From Rhodospirillales bacterium Ga0074136 (GTDB taxonomy: Bacteria; Pseudomonadota; Alphaproteobacteria; Acetobacterales; Acetobacteraceae): DNA of 64,000 bases. Where the stretch lies: NCBI GenBank assembly GCA_001464375.1, contig LNEW01000078.1:20129-84128 (forward strand), read 5' to 3'. The notes under the pieces are model-generated. The model had not been told where the DNA came from. It searched no databases and saw only the letters and a program-made list of their open reading frames with translations. Shown in pieces: positions 28,395-38,208 of this stretch; position 1 is the first letter of the stretch; each line of letters opens with the position of its first letter. Made by a program: the position numbers and the translations under genes.

Positions 28395-29752
28395 TGGGGA
28401 TTTTCGATCGCATCCTTCGCCGCGGCGAGACGCGCGCTGCGACAGCTGGTTCTTCCCTCGGTTCGGCCTTTGCGCCGGGCGCCACGTCCGCCGGGCACCT
28501 GGTAAACGCGCGGATCGTGGAGAACCTCTCCACCGTCATGGCGTGCGTCGGCGCCAATGCCAGCGCGCTGGCGAGCCTGCCGGCCTATGTCTACCGGCGC
28601 GAGGGGCGCGGCCGCACCGAGGTGAACGACCATCCCGTCAGCCGGCTGACGCGTCGGCCAAACGACGCGCAGACCTGGCCCGACTGGATCGAATGGACCG
28701 TCGCGCAGGCATTGCTCCACGGCAACGCACTGTCCGTCATCGACTACGATGGCGCCGGCCGGCCGCTCGCGCTGCGCCCGATCCCATGGGGCAACGTGCA
28801 GCCGATCCTACTGGCGAACGGCACCCTTGCCTTCGACGTGGTGGCCCACACGGCGCCATGGGGCGGCACGGGCCAGCCGCGGCGCTTCCTGGCCGGCGAG
28901 GTGTTCCACCTGCGCGACCGCAGCGACGATGGGTTGCTCGGTCGGTCCCGCCTGTCCCGCGCGCCCGAGGTGCTGGGCAACGCCCTCGCGCTTCAGGAAT
29001 GGACCGGCGCCATGTGGCGAAACGCGGCGACGCCGGCCGGCGCGCTGAAGTTCCCCAGCGCGCTGACGAAGGAACAGGTGGACCGCATTCGGTGGCAGCT
29101 TGAGCAGGGCTTCACTGGTACGCACAATGCGCGCAAGGCGCTGATCCTGGAATCTGGCGCCGAGTGGCAGTCCATCAGCGTGAGCCCCGAGGATGCCGAG
29201 GTGCTGGCGAGCCGGCGCTTCAGCGTGGAGGAGCTGTGCCGCGTCTACCAGGTGCCGCCGCCGCTGGTGCAGGACTACAGCAACAACACCTTCACCAATT
29301 CGGCGCAGGCGGCCCTCTGGTTCGCGCAGTTCGCGCTTGGCCCATGGGCGCGCAAGATCGAAGCGGAGTTCGCGCGCAGCGTCTTCACCGACCCTGCGCT
29401 GCACCTGGAGATCGACTTGTCGGGCCTTATGCGCGGCGACTACGCGGCGCGCTGGCAGGCGCACGAAATCGCGGTCCGCAACGGTATCCTGGACGCGAAC
29501 GAGGTGCGCGAAATCGAAGGATGGAACCCGCGGGCCGAGACGGCGCCGCCCGCCGTGCAGGAGCCCCGCCAGCGCAGTGAGCGCCGCGCCGACGATGCCG
29601 CGCCGGCAATCCAGTTCCGGCCGGTGGTGAACGTCAACGTGGAGCCCGCGCCGGTGACGGTGGTGGACAACCATCCGGCGCGTGCGGTGCAGACTGTAGA
29701 GCGCGATGCCGATGGCGAGATCGCACGCACCGTGACGGCTTACGAGCGATGA
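28394..29752 (+). CDS. HK97-family phage portal protein
   Basis: 452 residues. Typical portal text: NLSTVMACVGANASALASLPAYVYRR, HPVSRLTRRPNDAQTWPDWIEW, VFHLRDRSDDGLLGRSRLSRA and RVYQVPPPLVQDYSNNTFTN. It forms the dodecameric DNA gate at one head vertex and docks the terminase. ATG 28394 overlaps the protease stop (TGATG). Being the last head gene, it reverses the usual portal-protease-capsid order. The C-terminal 60 residues are charged and probably disordered. Confidence 0.9.
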   Translation: MGIFDRILRRGETRAATAGSSLGSAFAPGATSAGHLVNARIVENLSTVMACVGANASALASLPAYVYRREGRGRTEVNDHPVSRLTRRPNDAQTWPDWIEWTVAQALLHGNALSVIDYDGAGRPLALRPIPWGNVQPILLANGTLAFDVVAHTAPWGGTGQPRRFLAGEVFHLRDRSDDGLLGRSRLSRAPEVLGNALALQEWTGAMWRNAATPAGALKFPSALTKEQVDRIRWQLEQGFTGTHNARKALILESGAEWQSISVSPEDAEVLASRRFSVEELCRVYQVPPPLVQDYSNNTFTNSAQAALWFAQFALGPWARKIEAEFARSVFTDPALHLEIDLSGLMRGDYAARWQAHEIAVRNGILDANEVREIEGWNPRAETAPPAVQEPRQRSERRADDAAPAIQFRPVVNVNVEPAPVTVVDNHPARAVQTVERDADGEIARTVTAYER

Positions 29753-29985
29753 AGGATGGCGCCGCCATGCCGGGCTGGCCGCTGTTTCTCCGCAGGGAGA
29801 TGGCCGCGGCCTTCCTCGGCCTGTCGCCGGCGACCTTCGACAACGCGGTGAAGGACGGACTGCTTCCGCGCGCCTTGCCGCTGGTGGGCAGCGTGAAGGC
29901 CTGGCACCGGGCCGACCTGGAGGCGTGGGCCGAGGATCGCCGCGCAGCATCCGAGAACGTCCCAAACGAGTGGGACGCCGCATGA
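29749..29985 (+). CDS. Excisionase-like helix-turn-helix protein
   Basis: 78 residues with an AlpA/Xis-like winged HTH: RREMAAAFLGLSPATFDNAVKDGLLPRALPLVGSVKAWHRADLEAWAED. Located between portal and integrase and overlapping both (ATGA each side), it is likely the recombination directionality factor, possibly also a regulator. Confidence 0.72.
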   Translation: MKDGAAMPGWPLFLRREMAAAFLGLSPATFDNAVKDGLLPRALPLVGSVKAWHRADLEAWAEDRRAASENVPNEWDAA

Positions 29986-31175
29986 TCACCAAGCCCCGCC
30001 GCTGGAAATACACGGTGCAGGACGCCGACAAGCACGGGAACGTCCGAACCTATCTGCGCCTGCCCGGCCGGCCCAAGATTCGCCTGCGCGAGGAACCCGG
30101 CACCGACGCCTTCGAAGCCGAGTATCGCACTGCGCTCCATGCGCCGGTGAAGCCGATCAAGCCGGTGATCGGCGCTGTACCGCCCGGCAGCATCGATGCC
30201 CTTTGCGTGGCCTATTTCGGCTCCGCCACCTTCAAGCGGATGGACCCGCGCGCGCAGCGGGTTCGCCGCGCGATCCTGGACAAGTTCCGCATGACACACG
30301 GCACCAAGGCGGCCGCGCGCCTGGAGCCGCATCATCTGCTACGCATCCGCGACGCGCGAGCCGAGACGCCCGAGGGCGCGAACAGCCTTCTGAAGGCCCT
30401 GCGCGCCGCATTCAACGCTGGTGTGGCGCTGCGCATGGTGCCGAGCAACCCGGCCGCGGCGGTGCCCTACCTGCCATCCGCGAACCCCGAGGGCATCCAC
30501 GCCTGGTCAATCGAGGAAGTGGAACAATTCGAGGCGCGGCATCCGATCGGCACCATGGCGCGTCTGGCACTGGCGCTCCTGCTCTACACCGGGCAGCGCC
30601 GATCGGACGTGGTGCTATTCGGCCGTCAGCACCTGCGTGACGGGACGCTCACCTTCACGCAACAGAAGAACCGCGCTCGCAAGCCGGTGCGCCTCATGCT
30701 GCCAGTCATTCCCGATCTGGCCGAGACGATCGCGGCGACGTCTTCGCGCGGGCTGACCTTCCTCACCAGCGAGCGCGGAACCGCCTTCACGCCCGATACC
30801 TTCGGGAATCGGTTCCGCGCTTGGTGCAGGGAGGCCGGCCTGCCGCAGTGCTCTCCGCACGGGCTGCGCAAGGCCGCGGCAAGCCGGCTCGCCGAGCTGG
30901 GCGCCAGCCCCCACCAAATCATGGCCGTGACAGGCCACACCACGCTCAAGGAGGTGGATCGATACACCCGCTCGGCAACGCAGAAGGCGATGGCGGAGAG
31001 CGCGATGGCGCTTATGGCCGGACAAGAAAAGTCCCACCCGGGCGCGGCAACGCCTGAGTGGGACGAAAACGCAACGCAAGATGTTGATTCGAAAGGCAAG
31101 AAAAGATGGATGGTGCCCAGGGCCGGAATCGAACCAGCGACACTGCGATTTTCAGTCGCATGCTCTACCAACTGA
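29982..31175 (+). CDS. Tyrosine recombinase (integrase) ending inside tRNA-Phe
   Basis: 397 residues. The catalytic set is complete: Arg206 (LYTGQRRSD), His293-x-x-Arg296 (SPHGLRKAA), His319 (TGHTT), Tyr328 (VDRYTRS). An N-terminal arm-binding segment and a core-binding domain (about 65-165) precede it. The last 21 codons (VPRAGIEPAT... to STN) lie within the attachment core and the tRNA gene, read antisense. It integrates and excises the element at the tRNA-Phe 3' end. In the excised circle the frame would run past the core into element DNA and stop after five codons, giving a different C-terminus. Confidence 0.93.
   Translation: MITKPRRWKYTVQDADKHGNVRTYLRLPGRPKIRLREEPGTDAFEAEYRTALHAPVKPIKPVIGAVPPGSIDALCVAYFGSATFKRMDPRAQRVRRAILDKFRMTHGTKAAARLEPHHLLRIRDARAETPEGANSLLKALRAAFNAGVALRMVPSNPAAAVPYLPSANPEGIHAWSIEEVEQFEARHPIGTMARLALALLLYTGQRRSDVVLFGRQHLRDGTLTFTQQKNRARKPVRLMLPVIPDLAETIAATSSRGLTFLTSERGTAFTPDTFGNRFRAWCREAGLPQCSPHGLRKAAASRLAELGASPHQIMAVTGHTTLKEVDRYTRSATQKAMAESAMALMAGQEKSHPGAATPEWDENATQDVDSKGKKRWMVPRAGIEPATLRFSVACSTN
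31111..31126. other. Proximal attachment site (attR) within tRNA-Phe
   Basis: The second copy of TGGTGCCCAGGGCCGG, forming the 3' end of the intact tRNA-Phe gene. Integration keeps the tRNA whole, and the integrase frame reads across it. Confidence 0.88.
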
Positions 31176-31186
31176 GCTACCTGGGC
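31111..31186 (-). tRNA. tRNA-Phe (GAA)
   Basis: 76 bases including encoded CCA. Acceptor arms GCCCAGG / CCTGGGC, D-arm AGCTCAGTTGGTAGAGC, anticodon arm with GACTGAAAATC (anticodon GAA), T-arm with GGTTCGATTCC. The gene hosts the element but its sequence is restored by the duplicated 3' end. Confidence 0.96.
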
Positions 31187-31255
31187 CCATGGCGTTGCAA
31201 CGCACGCCGGAGAGGCCGCGGGAAATAGCCGAGCCGGTGCGGCCTGTCCAGCGGG

Positions 31256-31429
31256 TCAATCCTCAGTCTCCTCCGGGGCGCTCGCGGGGATGGCGTAGCT
31301 CTCGGTCAGCCAGCGACCCAGGTCGGCCTGTGCGCATCGCTCCGAACAGAAGGGCCGCGTCGCTTCTGCCGCCGGGCGGCGGCAGATCGGGCAGCGCAGC
31401 ACTGGGCGTGGCCGCGGTGGGTCAGACAT
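31256..31429 (-). CDS. yacG: YacG, zinc-finger DNA gyrase inhibitor
   Basis: 57 residues with the four zinc cysteines of YacG: RCPICRRP and [16 protein letters not shown]. In Escherichia coli YacG binds GyrB and inhibits gyrase. ATG 31429 overlaps the stop of the RNase E/G-like gene by 8 bases. The gene is in its usual alphaproteobacterial place after maf and the RNase. Confidence 0.9.
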   Translation of the reverse strand: MSDPPRPRPVLRCPICRRPAAEATRPFCSERCAQADLGRWLTESYAIPASAPEETED

Positions 31430-32711
31430 CCGGCGCTTCCTCGACGGCGGGCAGATGCGCCGTGGCGTCGGGCACCAGGCGAAGGGCGAAGCCGGCGGCC
31501 GCGGCGAAGGCGGAAAGTGCTCCGGGTTGCGCTTCCAGCGCCGCGTGCACCGCCGGCGTGGCGCGCAGCACAAGCCGCCGGCCGGGCCGGGCCGCAGCCT
31601 CGCGTGCCGCCTGGCGCAGCGCGGCCAGGCCCCGCGTCAGCGCAGACGGGGGCCAGCCCAGCACCTCATGCAGCGGTGGATGGATGCGGTCGCGCACGAT
31701 CTCCGCCAGGCCCAGCTGCGTGAAGCCCAGCAGACGCACCAACCGGTCCGGCGCCAGCGCCGCCTTCAGCGGATCCCCGAGCGCGGCCCGCTTGCGCGGC
31801 GACAGCCCCGCGAAATCCACCAGGATGGGGCCGGCGAGGTTGCGCGCGCGGATCTGCCGCGCCAGGGCGGGCAAGGCGTCCAGGTTCAGCGCCGCGACCG
31901 CGCCGACACCGCGTGCGCCCGCGGCGCTGCCGGCATCCATGTCGATCGCGGTCAGCGCCGGGGTCGGGTGGATCAGCAGCCGGCCACCGCCGGGCAGCGG
32001 TACCTCGGGGCCGGCCAGTTCGTCGAAGGCCGCTTCGAGCGTGTCGTCGAAGGCGGGGGCGTGCTGGTGTCGCACGCGATCGCCGAATGCCGCGCGCAGC
32101 GTGGCGGCGAGTGCCAGGTCATCGACGATGATGGCCGCCCGCGCGTGGCGCGTGGCGAGGCGCGTCGCGGCATCCGGGCCGCGTGCGACCAGGCGGGGTG
32201 CGCCCGGTGGCGCGGCGGCGATGCGCGCAACCTCCGCAGGCGTCAGCCGTGCCGTGACGCGCGGGCCCTTGCCGCCCTGGGCGGCGCGGGTGATGCGCAG
32301 CGGCAGGACCATGCCGTCATTCACCGCCTGCGCGATGGGGCGGCGTGTGTCGCCGGATTCGCTCTCGGGCAGGAAGCCGGTCTGCGCGTCGGCCAGCGCG
32401 ACGAAGGCGCCGGCCATGGCGGGCGCCACGGCGGCGATGCGGCCGCGCTGGAGGTCGCCGACACCGTCGGGATGGGCGGGGCGCTCGACCCAGGCTTCGA
32501 CCAGCGCGCCGCCTTGCAGCAGTGCGATGCGCCGCTCGCCGGGCGAGGCGCTGATGAGGATGGTCGCGCCGGGAGTTGCGCCCGTCGCGCCGGAGGGCGC
32601 GCCCGTAAAAGTCGCGCCGGAAGGCGCGCCCGTAAAAGTCGCGCCGGAAGGCGCGCCCGTAGAAGCCGCCCCGGCGGTCGCGCCGCCCGGCGCGCCTATG
32701 GCCGTAGCCAT
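31422..32711 (-). CDS. Ribonuclease E/G-family protein with repeat-extended N-terminus
   Basis: 429 residues. The canonical start [24 protein letters not shown] comes only after about 50 residues of TGAPSGATF repeats. The S1-like and DNase I-like parts follow. The two metal Asp residues appear to be in TAIDMDAG and ILVDFAGL, matching ID-x-N and DF of RNase E/G. The zinc-link cysteines of full RNase E are absent, as in the short alphaproteobacterial homologues found beside maf and yacG. It should cleave single-stranded RNA 5' regions and rRNA precursors. ATG 32711 overlaps the maf stop; initiation closer to the conserved part is possible. Confidence 0.82.
   Translation of the reverse strand: MATAIGAPGGATAGAASTGAPSGATFTGAPSGATFTGAPSGATGATPGATILISASPGERRIALLQGGALVEAWVERPAHPDGVGDLQRGRIAAVAPAMAGAFVALADAQTGFLPESESGDTRRPIAQAVNDGMVLPLRITRAAQGGKGPRVTARLTPAEVARIAAAPPGAPRLVARGPDAATRLATRHARAAIIVDDLALAATLRAAFGDRVRHQHAPAFDDTLEAAFDELAGPEVPLPGGGRLLIHPTPALTAIDMDAGSAAGARGVGAVAALNLDALPALARQIRARNLAGPILVDFAGLSPRKRAALGDPLKAALAPDRLVRLLGFTQLGLAEIVRDRIHPPLHEVLGWPPSALTRGLAALRQAAREAAARPGRRLVLRATPAVHAALEAQPGALSAFAAAAGFALRLVPDATAHLPAVEEAPDV
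32584..32664. repeat. 27-bp tandem repeat within the RNase gene
   Basis: Three 27-bp units (32584-32610, 32611-32637, 32638-32664; nearly identical, each beginning GTCGCGCCGG on the plus strand) encode nine-residue repeats at the protein N-terminus. The in-frame period and low divergence suggest recent expansion. Confidence 0.85.
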
Positions 32712-33283
32712 CCGATGCCGCGCAGCAACTGCGCCGTCTCGAACAGCGGCAGGCCCACCACATTGGAATGGCTGCCGGACAGGAACCGGATGAAGGCCTC
32801 CGCGCGGCCCTGGATGGCGTAGCCGCCGGCCTTGCCGCGCCATTCCCCACCGGCCAGGTAGGCATCGACCTGCTGTTCGGTCAGGCGCTGGAAGGTGACC
32901 GCACTTTCCACCACGCGCTTCAGCCGCCGCCCGTCGGGCAGCGCCAGCACCACGGCGGTCAGCACGCGATGGCGCCGGCCCGAGATCAGCGCCAGGCAGT
33001 CGCGCGCCTGCGCCTCGGTCTCAGCCTTCGGCAGGATGCGGCGACCGACGCCGACGACGGTGTCGGCGGCCAGCACGAGCGCATCCGGGGCCTGCGCCGC
33101 GGCGGCCTCCGCCTTCGCAAGCGCCAGGCGCGCGGCGTGCGGGCGCGGCACCTCGCGCGTGCCAGGCGTCTCGTCGATGTCGGTGGCGATGACCCGGGCG
33201 GGAATGACTCCCAGGCGGGCCAGGAGGTCGAGGCGCCGGGGGCTGGCGCTGGCCAGCACCAGCGCCGGGCGCTGGTCCGGCAC
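32696..33283 (-). CDS. maf: Maf-like nucleotide pyrophosphatase
   Basis: 195 residues, N-terminal LVLASASPRRLDLLARLG (Maf signature with SASPRR), ATDIDETPGTRE, and the catalytic VLAADTVVGVGRRILPK. C-terminal YAIQGRAEAFIRFLSGSHSNVVGLPL is typical. Hydrolyses dTTP, UTP or modified nucleotides in the cytoplasm. It lies 8 bases after infA. Confidence 0.92.
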   Translation of the reverse strand: MPDQRPALVLASASPRRLDLLARLGVIPARVIATDIDETPGTREVPRPHAARLALAKAEAAAAQAPDALVLAADTVVGVGRRILPKAETEAQARDCLALISGRRHRVLTAVVLALPDGRRLKRVVESAVTFQRLTEQQVDAYLAGGEWRGKAGGYAIQGRAEAFIRFLSGSHSNVVGLPLFETAQLLRGIGWLRP

Positions 33284-33291
33284 GGCGGCGG

Positions 33292-33510
33292 CTATTTGAA
33301 TCGGAACGTGATGCGGCCCTTGGTCAGGTCGTAGGGCGTCATTTCCACGTTCACGCGGTCGCCTGCGAGCACGCGGATGCGGTTCTTGCGCATCTTGCCG
33401 CTGGTGTGGGCGAGCACGAGGTGCTCGTTGTCCAACTTCACGCGGAACATGGCGTTGGGGAGGAGTTCAACGACCTGGCCGCTGAACTCGATCATGTCTT
33501 CCTTCGACAT
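33292..33510 (-). CDS. infA: Translation initiation factor IF-1
   Basis: 72 residues, full-length S1/OB-fold protein: [28 protein letters not shown]... [23 protein letters not shown]. Essential; occupies the ribosomal A site during initiation. First gene of the infA-maf-RNase-yacG run; a 232-base gap with no evident gene separates it from hisD. Confidence 0.97.
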   Translation of the reverse strand: MSKEDMIEFSGQVVELLPNAMFRVKLDNEHLVLAHTSGKMRKNRIRVLAGDRVNVEMTPYDLTKGRITFRFK

Positions 33511-33742
33511 CGGGCCTCGTGCTTGGGGTGCGCAGCGCGCAGGGGGTGACGCAGCGCGAGGACGCGCCGCCGGAAATCGGCCGGAACATGATCCCCGAAC
33601 CCCGCCGGGTCAAGCGCGGGAAGGGATTCATGCCAGTGGCGCGGTCGCATGCCTCGCGCCGGGCGCCCGATGGGGCCTGAAGGTCGTCCGGCGAAGCCAG
33701 GGGTCGCGGACGCGCGGCGCCCGTCGTCGAGGAACCCTGGTG

Positions 33743-35035
33743 TCAGCCGCCCAGGCGCAACGCCACGCTGCGCGCATGGGCGGTCAGGCCCTCGGCCTCG
33801 GCCAATGTGACCGCCGCGGGGCCCACCGCGGCGAGCGCGGCGGCATCGGCCGCGACCCAGGTGGTGCGCTTGAGGAAATCGAACACCGACAGGCCTGAAG
33901 CGAAGCGCGCCGTGCGCCCGGTGGGCAGCACGTGGTTGGGTCCGGCGACGTAGTCGCCAATGGCCTCGGGGCAGTAGCGGCCCAGGAAGGCCGCGCCGGC
34001 ATGGCGGATCTGGCCCAGCAGCGCGCGGGGATCTTCCACCATGAGTTGCAGGTGCTCCGGCGCCAGCCGGTTGGTCAGCGCCGCGGCTTCGGCCAGGTCC
34101 CGCACGAGGATGATGGCGCCATGGCGCGACCAGGATTCGCCGGCGATGGCGGCACGCGGCAGGTGCTTCAGCTCGGCCTGCACCGCGGCCGCGACGGTAT
34201 CGGCCAGGGCGGCGTCCGGTGTGACCAGGATGGATTGCGCACTCTCGTCGTGCTCGGCCTGCGCCAGGAGGTCCACCGCAACGTGGCGCGGGTCGTTGGC
34301 GGCGTCGGCGATCACCACGACCTCGGACGGGCCGGCGATGGAATCGATGCCCACCCGGCCGAAGACTTGGCGCTTGGCTTCGGCCACATAGGCATTGCCC
34401 GGACCGACGATGCGGTCGACCGGCGCGATGCTGTCGGTGCCCCAGGCCAGCGCGGCCACCGCCTGGGCGCCACCGATGCGGAAGATCTCGCTGACGCCGG
34501 CGCGCTTCGCGGCGGCCAGCACCAGCGGGTTCAGCACGCCATCGGGCGTGGGCACCACCATCGCGATACGCCCGACGCCCGCCGCACGCGCCGGGATCGC
34601 ATTCATCAGCACCGAGGACGGATAGGCCGCCTTGCCGCCGGGGACGTAGATGCCCACCGCATCCAGCGCACCCCAGCGCATGCCGAGCGTGAGGCCGGCG
34701 GCGTCCGTCATCTCGAGGTCGCGCGGCATCTGGGCGCGGTGGAAGGCCTCGATCCGCTCGGCGGCGAGGTTCAGCGCGGCGCGCAGTTCGTCGTTGATCG
34801 TGGCATCCGCGGCATCGATCTCGGCAGGCGCCACGCGCAGCGCCGCGGCATCCCGGGGCGTCCAGCGGTCGAAGCGGGCGGTGAGGTCGAGCAGCGCCGC
34901 ATCGCCGCGCGCGCGCACGGCGGCGATGATGTCCGAGACGGCCGCATCGACACGGGCCGTCGTCTCGCGTGCTTCGTCGAGCAGGGCCAGGAAGGCGGCT
35001 TCGAAATCAGCGGCGGCGGTCGAGAGACGCTTCAT
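33743..35035 (-). CDS. hisD: Histidinol dehydrogenase
   Basis: 430 residues of the usual length. HisD signatures: GPGNAYVAEAKRQVFGRVGIDSIAGPSE and VVVIADAANDPRHVAVDLLAQAEHDESAQS, the latter with the zinc/base residues. Catalyses the last two oxidations of histidine synthesis with NAD. It lies 79 bases downstream of hisG and probably in one transcript with it. Confidence 0.95.
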   Translation of the reverse strand: MKRLSTAAADFEAAFLALLDEARETTARVDAAVSDIIAAVRARGDAALLDLTARFDRWTPRDAAALRVAPAEIDAADATINDELRAALNLAAERIEAFHRAQMPRDLEMTDAAGLTLGMRWGALDAVGIYVPGGKAAYPSSVLMNAIPARAAGVGRIAMVVPTPDGVLNPLVLAAAKRAGVSEIFRIGGAQAVAALAWGTDSIAPVDRIVGPGNAYVAEAKRQVFGRVGIDSIAGPSEVVVIADAANDPRHVAVDLLAQAEHDESAQSILVTPDAALADTVAAAVQAELKHLPRAAIAGESWSRHGAIILVRDLAEAAALTNRLAPEHLQLMVEDPRALLGQIRHAGAAFLGRYCPEAIGDYVAGPNHVLPTGRTARFASGLSVFDFLKRTTWVAADAAALAAVGPAAVTLAEAEGLTAHARSVALRLGG

Positions 35036-35114
35036 GGCAGAATGTCGGGGGAGGGAACTCCCCCGAACCCGCTGCTTTTTCTGGAACCCGGGAACACATG
35101 GCGAAGCGTGCGCG

Positions 35115-35822
35115 TCATCGTGCGTCGCGCTCCGCCAGCGCGGCGCGGAAGCGCGCGATCCAGGCGCCGATCGCCTCGGGGCGTGTCTTGAGCGCCGTGC
35201 GGTTCACCACCAGGCGGGAGGTGACATGGGCGATCACCTCGCCCTCGCGCAGGCCATTCGCCTTCAGCGTCGATCCGGTCTGCACCAGGTCCACGATCAG
35301 GCGCGCCAATCCCATGGACGGCGCCAGCTCCATCGCGCCGTTCAGGTGCACGATCTCGGCCTGCACGCCGCGCGCGGCGAAGTGGCGCTGGGCGATGTTG
35401 GGGTATTTCGTCGCCACCGTGATGCGCGACCAGCGCGACGGATCGTCGGCCTGGGCCACCACCGGTTCCGCCACCGAGACGCGGCACCGGCCGATGCCGA
35501 GATCCAGCGGCGCGTAGATCTCCGGATAGTCGAATTCCATCAGCACATCGGCACCGCAGATGCCGATCTGCGCCGCGCCATGCGCCACGAAGGTCGCGAC
35601 ATCGAAGGACCGCACGCGGATCACGTCCAGCGACGGGTCATCGGTGGGAAAGCGCAGGCGGCGGCTGCTCTCATTCGCGTAGTCCGGCGCCGGCACGATT
35701 CCGGCGCGCGCCAGCACGGGGCCGAGTTCGTCCAGGATGCGCCCCTTCGGCAGCGCCAGCACGATGGGGCCGGCATCCTCGGGCGTGGTGGGGGAGAGCG
35801 GGGTCGGAATCGGGTGGTCCAT
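35115..35822 (-). CDS. hisG: ATP phosphoribosyltransferase, short form
   Basis: 235 residues, beginning after a proline-rich lead with IVLALPKGRILDELGPVL. DLVQTGSTLKANGLREGEVI is the HisG signature near the C-terminus. The C-terminal histidine-binding domain is missing, so this is the short HisG that needs HisZ for activity and feedback. First step of histidine synthesis. The frame runs far upstream but the real N-terminus is at ATG 35822. Confidence 0.93.
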   Translation of the reverse strand: MDHPIPTPLSPTTPEDAGPIVLALPKGRILDELGPVLARAGIVPAPDYANESSRRLRFPTDDPSLDVIRVRSFDVATFVAHGAAQIGICGADVLMEFDYPEIYAPLDLGIGRCRVSVAEPVVAQADDPSRWSRITVATKYPNIAQRHFAARGVQAEIVHLNGAMELAPSMGLARLIVDLVQTGSTLKANGLREGEVIAHVTSRLVVNRTALKTRPEAIGAWIARFRAALAERDAR

Positions 35823-35872
35823 GGCGGAGTCTATCACCGCTTGCGCCGGAAATTTGTCATCGCGATTCGGTG

Positions 35873-37132
<1,260 letters not shown>

Positions 37133-37135
37133 GGT

Positions 37136-37690
37136 CTAGAGCCTCGGCAGCGCGACGCCGCGCTGTCCCATGTATTTGCCGCGACGGTCGGCGTAGCTGA
37201 CCTCGGGCGGCGCCGCGCCCTGCAGGAACAGGAACTGGCACACGCCCTCGTTTGCATAGACCTTGGCGGGGAGCGGCGTGGTGTTGCTGATCTCGATGGT
37301 GACCTGGCCTTCCCATTCGGGTTCCAGGGGCGTGACGTTCACGATCAGCCCGCAGCGCGCATAGGTGGATTTGCCGAGGCAGATCACCAGGATGTCGCGC
37401 GGGATGCGGAAGTATTCGACCGTGTGGGTCAGCACGAAGGAATTGGGCGGGATGATGCAGACCGGCCCGCTGCGGGTGACGAAGCCGTCCTCGTTGAAGG
37501 ATTTCGGGTCGACCAAAGCGTTGTCGACATTGGTGAAGATCTTGAACTCCTCGGCCGCGCGCGCGTCGTAGCCGTAGGAGGACAGGCCGTAGGAGATCAC
37601 GCCCTCGCGCCGCTGCGCCTCGACGAAGGGGTCGATCATGCCGTGTTCCGTCGCCATGCGGCGGATCCAGGTGTCGGGCATGATGGGCAT
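37136..37690 (-). CDS. dcd: dCTP deaminase
   Basis: 184 residues with [24 protein letters not shown] and the ELGGMM-type loop region seen as [21 protein letters not shown]; the C-terminus [14 protein letters not shown]... [20 protein letters not shown] is classic Dcd. Makes dUTP from dCTP. Three bases separate it from murA. Confidence 0.95.
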   Translation of the reverse strand: MPIMPDTWIRRMATEHGMIDPFVEAQRREGVISYGLSSYGYDARAAEEFKIFTNVDNALVDPKSFNEDGFVTRSGPVCIIPPNSFVLTHTVEYFRIPRDILVICLGKSTYARCGLIVNVTPLEPEWEGQVTIEISNTTPLPAKVYANEGVCQFLFLQGAAPPEVSYADRRGKYMGQRGVALPRL

Positions 37691-37783
37691 GGTGTTCGGG
37701 CGGCCTGTGCGTCGAGGGCGGGCGGGCGGGGGCCTGGCGACGCGGCGGCCGCTGGGCGCCCAGGGCGCCCCGGGGCGGCCGGA

Positions 37784-37960
37784 TTAACCCATGGGCTTTT
37801 CGCGGGCAACCTTCGGCGCTTGATTGGCCAGGGCGGCATCGCCCCGCGCGCGGGCCTGGGCCTTGCGGCGCTTGAGGTTCTCCCGCAGCGCGGCGGCCAG
37901 GCGGGCCGCGCGGTCGGGCGCCATGATCGGTGGCGGCGGGGGTGCGGGCGCCTTGGCCAT
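37784..37960 (-). CDS. Small basic protein, unknown function
   Basis: 58 residues: proline run APAPPPPPIMAPDRAARL then a helical basic part (LAAALRENLKRRKAQARARGD) and a lysine/proline end. Small proteins of this LRENLRRRKAQ type occur widely in Alphaproteobacteria near core genes and may bind nucleic acid; that is recollection, not proof. It is upstream of dcd and followed by a GC-rich palindrome near 37735-37780. Confidence 0.65.
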   Translation of the reverse strand: MAKAPAPPPPPIMAPDRAARLAAALRENLKRRKAQARARGDAALANQAPKVAREKPMG

Positions 37961-38133
37961 GCCTCATCGTCGCGTTTCGCGCCCAGTGGCGCAAGCCACC
38001 ACACGCCACGCGTTCACGTGTTCTCGATAATTCGCCTTGGCGCGTGCATCCTGGGCCAGGTGCCCGGGCGATCAGTCCGGGCTTGCGCTGACCGGCCCAT
38101 CCGCCTAGACAACGCGCCGCCCCCGGGCCCGGC

Positions 38134-38186
<53 letters not shown>

Positions 38187-38208
<22 letters not shown>

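Larger units (their letters stand above)
20455..31126. mobile_element. Integrated capsid-encoding phage satellite or minimal prophage in tRNA-Phe
   Basis: A 10.7-kb element bounded by a perfect 16-bp duplication (20455-20470 and 31111-31126) of the tRNA-Phe 3' end. Cargo in order: small ORF, primase/VapE-type helicase, small ORF with iterons, HNH nuclease, large terminase, one opposing small gene, small ORF, MerR-like regulator, small ORF, HK97-type capsid, prohead protease, portal, excisionase-like HTH, tyrosine integrase. Nearly all genes overlap by 1-4 bases in one direction. No tail, head-tail connector, holin, endolysin, small terminase or CI-type repressor is recognised. This set fits capsid-forming phage-inducible islands that borrow tails from a helper; a decayed prophage is the alternative. 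Confidence 0.85.

Noticed and set aside
33511..33742. Small gene between infA and hisD
   Set aside because: No start with ribosome-binding site and protein-like composition was found.
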